Shown here in pieces: positions 62,440 through 64,000 of a stretch of DNA of 64,000 nt; positions within the stretch are counted from its first letter, which is position 1; each line of letters begins with the position of its first letter. Origin of the DNA: Athripsodes cinereus. Lineage: Eukaryota; Arthropoda; Insecta; Trichoptera; Leptoceridae. The stretch spans positions 11,821,684-11,885,683 of the forward strand of contig OX388328.1 of the NCBI GenBank assembly GCA_947579605.1. Direction: 5' to 3'. The position numbers were made by a program, and so were the translations under genes. The notes below the pieces were generated by a model. The model saw nothing but the letters and a program-made list of their open reading frames with translations, made no database searches and was not told the DNA's origin.

Positions 62440-62974
62440 CAGTGGTTCTTAACCTGGGTTCGATCGAACCCTAGGGGTTCGGTGAGTCAGTCTTGGGGTT
62501 CGGTGAAAATCATTTTGAAGGCAAGATAGTTTTGCGAGTTGGAAAAGAAAAAAAATACTCCGATAATTCCTTCAAACCGCCATCACAAGTTTGAAAAACA
62601 ATGTTGCCAGTTTATTCTAACAATCCAAATATTACATTCTGTATACCTATAGGTATATTTTTAACCCTAGGGGTTCGGTGAGTCAGTCTTGGGTGTTCGG
62701 TGAAAATCATTTTGAAGGCAAGATAGTTTTGCGAGTTGGAAAAGAAAAAAATACTCCGATAATTCCTTCAAACCGCCATCACAAGTTTGAAAAACAATGT
62801 TGCCAGTTTATTCTAACAATCCAAATATTACATTCTGTACACCTATATATAAAAATATACCATGTTATGAATTTGTAAAAATCTAGTTTTATTTTTCAAA
62901 TAAGTAGGGGTTCGGTGAATGCATAATATGTAACTGGTGAGGTTCGGTACCTCCAAAAAGGTTAAGAACCACTG
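62440..62974. mobile_element. Non-autonomous hAT transposon (535 bp) with internal duplication
   Basis: CAGTGGTTCTTAACCT (16 bp) at 62440-62455 and its exact reverse complement at 62959-62974. The flanking 8-mers atctaacc / atcttact agree at six positions. About 175 bp of the interior is repeated directly (62466-62640 and 62664-62845: 'ccctaggggttcggtgagtc', 'gaaggcaagatagttttgcg', 'ccttcaaaccgccatcac'), almost without change, so the duplication is young. CAGTGGTTCT-type ends are well known in animal hAT elements. Confidence 0.9.
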
Positions 62975-63184
62975 ATCTTACTATATCATATTGAAACAAA
63001 ACGAAAAATATAAAAATTTAAGTTTATAAGTTTATTCCAGTTTTCGAAAATCTATATCGCTTTCTAAAATTTCGTTTCCCTATTGGATATTGAGATGTTT
63101 CTCGATTTCATCGTTTTGTATTACAGTTACAGAAAAAAACAATCAACTTCTGTCAGTTTGATCTTTCCTTGCAAATAAAAAGAA
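62975..63184. other. AT-rich, no gene recognised
   Basis: Nothing recognised. Confidence 0.3.
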
Positions 63185-63340
63185 AAGAAGGTATCTAAAT
63201 AGGTGACATCCCTCATTGCTGAATTGTTGATGTAAACAGCTGTCTATACTTATACTATAGATCACCAGTATCTTTTACAGAACACTCAAACTTACAGGAA
63301 AAAGTGAGAAACCTTCTCTTTAGCAGGGTTTTTGTGGAGT
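63185..63340 (-). repeat. SINE-like repeat, diverged 5' part
   Basis: 'gacatccctcattgctgaat', 'gtatcttttacagaacactc', 'aggaaaaagtgagaaacc', 'gcagggtttttgtggag' follow the inverted order. Confidence 0.65.
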
Positions 63341-63664
63341 ACACATTTTTTATACAATGACTCATCTCTTTTGCAATTTAGTCAGTCAGAGACCAAATTG
63401 AGCATATTATTGATACAAAATTATCAAAAAGCATGCAAACATTTGCACATCACTAAAACCTATAACAAATTTACCGTAACTCCGTGTGTGTATGTGTGTG
63501 TTTGGGTGCTTTATTGAGTGTGTGTTAATGTGCCCAACTACATGTGATAATTATTACGTTGTTTGGGGCTAATTGGGGGTTAAAAGGGTAAAAAAATTAA
63601 GCGAAACAACAGTTTCATCGCGATTTTTTTCATGCTTAATTAACTTTTAGGTAAATTTATAAAA
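63341..63664. other. (GT)n patch, no gene
   Basis: 63484-63530 is an imperfect GT/TGTG microsatellite. Confidence 0.5.
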
Positions 63665-64000
63665 TAATAAGTCGAAAACTACGAAAATTTTGATTTAATC
63701 GGTAATACACACAATTAACGTCACTCTTCCAATTCCACAAACAAATAACTATAAAAAGTTCCCTTTATATATATTAAATATTTAGTTATGGAGAAAAGAA
63801 AGTGATGGTATCTATTTTCAATTCCACTAATAAATATTTGGAATTGTTTAACTATTGAACGGAAGAATGACAACGTATGTCTTTAATAACAGTGTGATTA
63901 TTATTATATAGTATATTTCACTTTCTGTTGTGATTTTAAAGCATAATAAAAATAAAACAAAATTATAAAAATGTCGACTTCGAATATAAGACATTTCTAC
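63665..64000 (+). mobile_element. Fold-back element arm, cut by the window end
   Basis: Collinear with 4462-4810: 'gaaaattttgatttaatcgg', 'ccacaaacaaataactataa', 'tgtctttaataacagtgtg', 'agtatatttcactttctgtt', 'cgaatataagacatttctac'. The terminus TTGTTGAG... expected next is beyond the window. Confidence 0.85.

Overview
The window looks like repeat-dense, AT-rich nuclear DNA of an insect, probably a lepidopteran. The basis is the many 'taggtacctac'-type strings, the hundreds of short A/T-rich repeats, and several non-LTR retrotransposon families of kinds that are common in moths and butterflies. The order is an inference; the sequence alone does not prove it. I found no convincing host gene, no genuine tRNA or rRNA gene and no CRISPR array. 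The window may be intergenic or a large intron. Almost every ORF longer than about 60 codons is either a retrotransposon remnant or a chance ORF in repeats.

The only long coding region is at 55.8-57.8 kb. It is a 5'-truncated RTE-like retrotransposon with an uninterrupted reverse-transcriptase ORF (629 aa from its first Met), intact catalytic motifs and a perfect 17-bp target-site duplication (TSD). A shorter copy of the same family, with an 11-bp TSD, lies at 43.26-43.56 kb. Other LINE remnants are: a 'SETWTW' RTE-like family (about 14 fragments), an 'ANVGG' RTE family (600, 7.5k, 26.9k, 45.8k, 46.1k, the last with a 14-bp TSD), a family with (GAT)n tails (21.5k, 36.7k, 53.2k), two further RTE-like fragments (50.9k, 52.7k), and CR1/Jockey-like 3' ends with (AAATA)n tails.

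The most abundant repeat is a SINE-like element of about 240 bp present in roughly 30 full or partial copies. Its last ~38 bp, including a GTA-rich tail, closely match the 3' end of the SETWTW LINE, which suggests that it is mobilised by that LINE. Two tRNA-derived SINE families are also present, one with a perfect Pol III B box.

DNA transposons are mostly short and non-autonomous, and many have clear ends: hAT (34.25-35.16k and 55.30-55.74k with perfect 8-bp TSDs; 62.44-62.97k), pogo/Tigger-like elements flanked by TA (10.57k, 40.12k, 30.84k), a PIF/Harbinger-like element (8.52k) with a matching empty site elsewhere in the window (44.64k), a Helitron-like element (20.37k), fold-back elements (4.06k and the window end) and several hairpin MITEs. 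Many are nested in the SINE-like repeat, so relative ages can be read. A ~98-bp satellite (47.5-48.2k) resembles the interior of the hAT MITE family, and two minisatellites have grown inside transposons.
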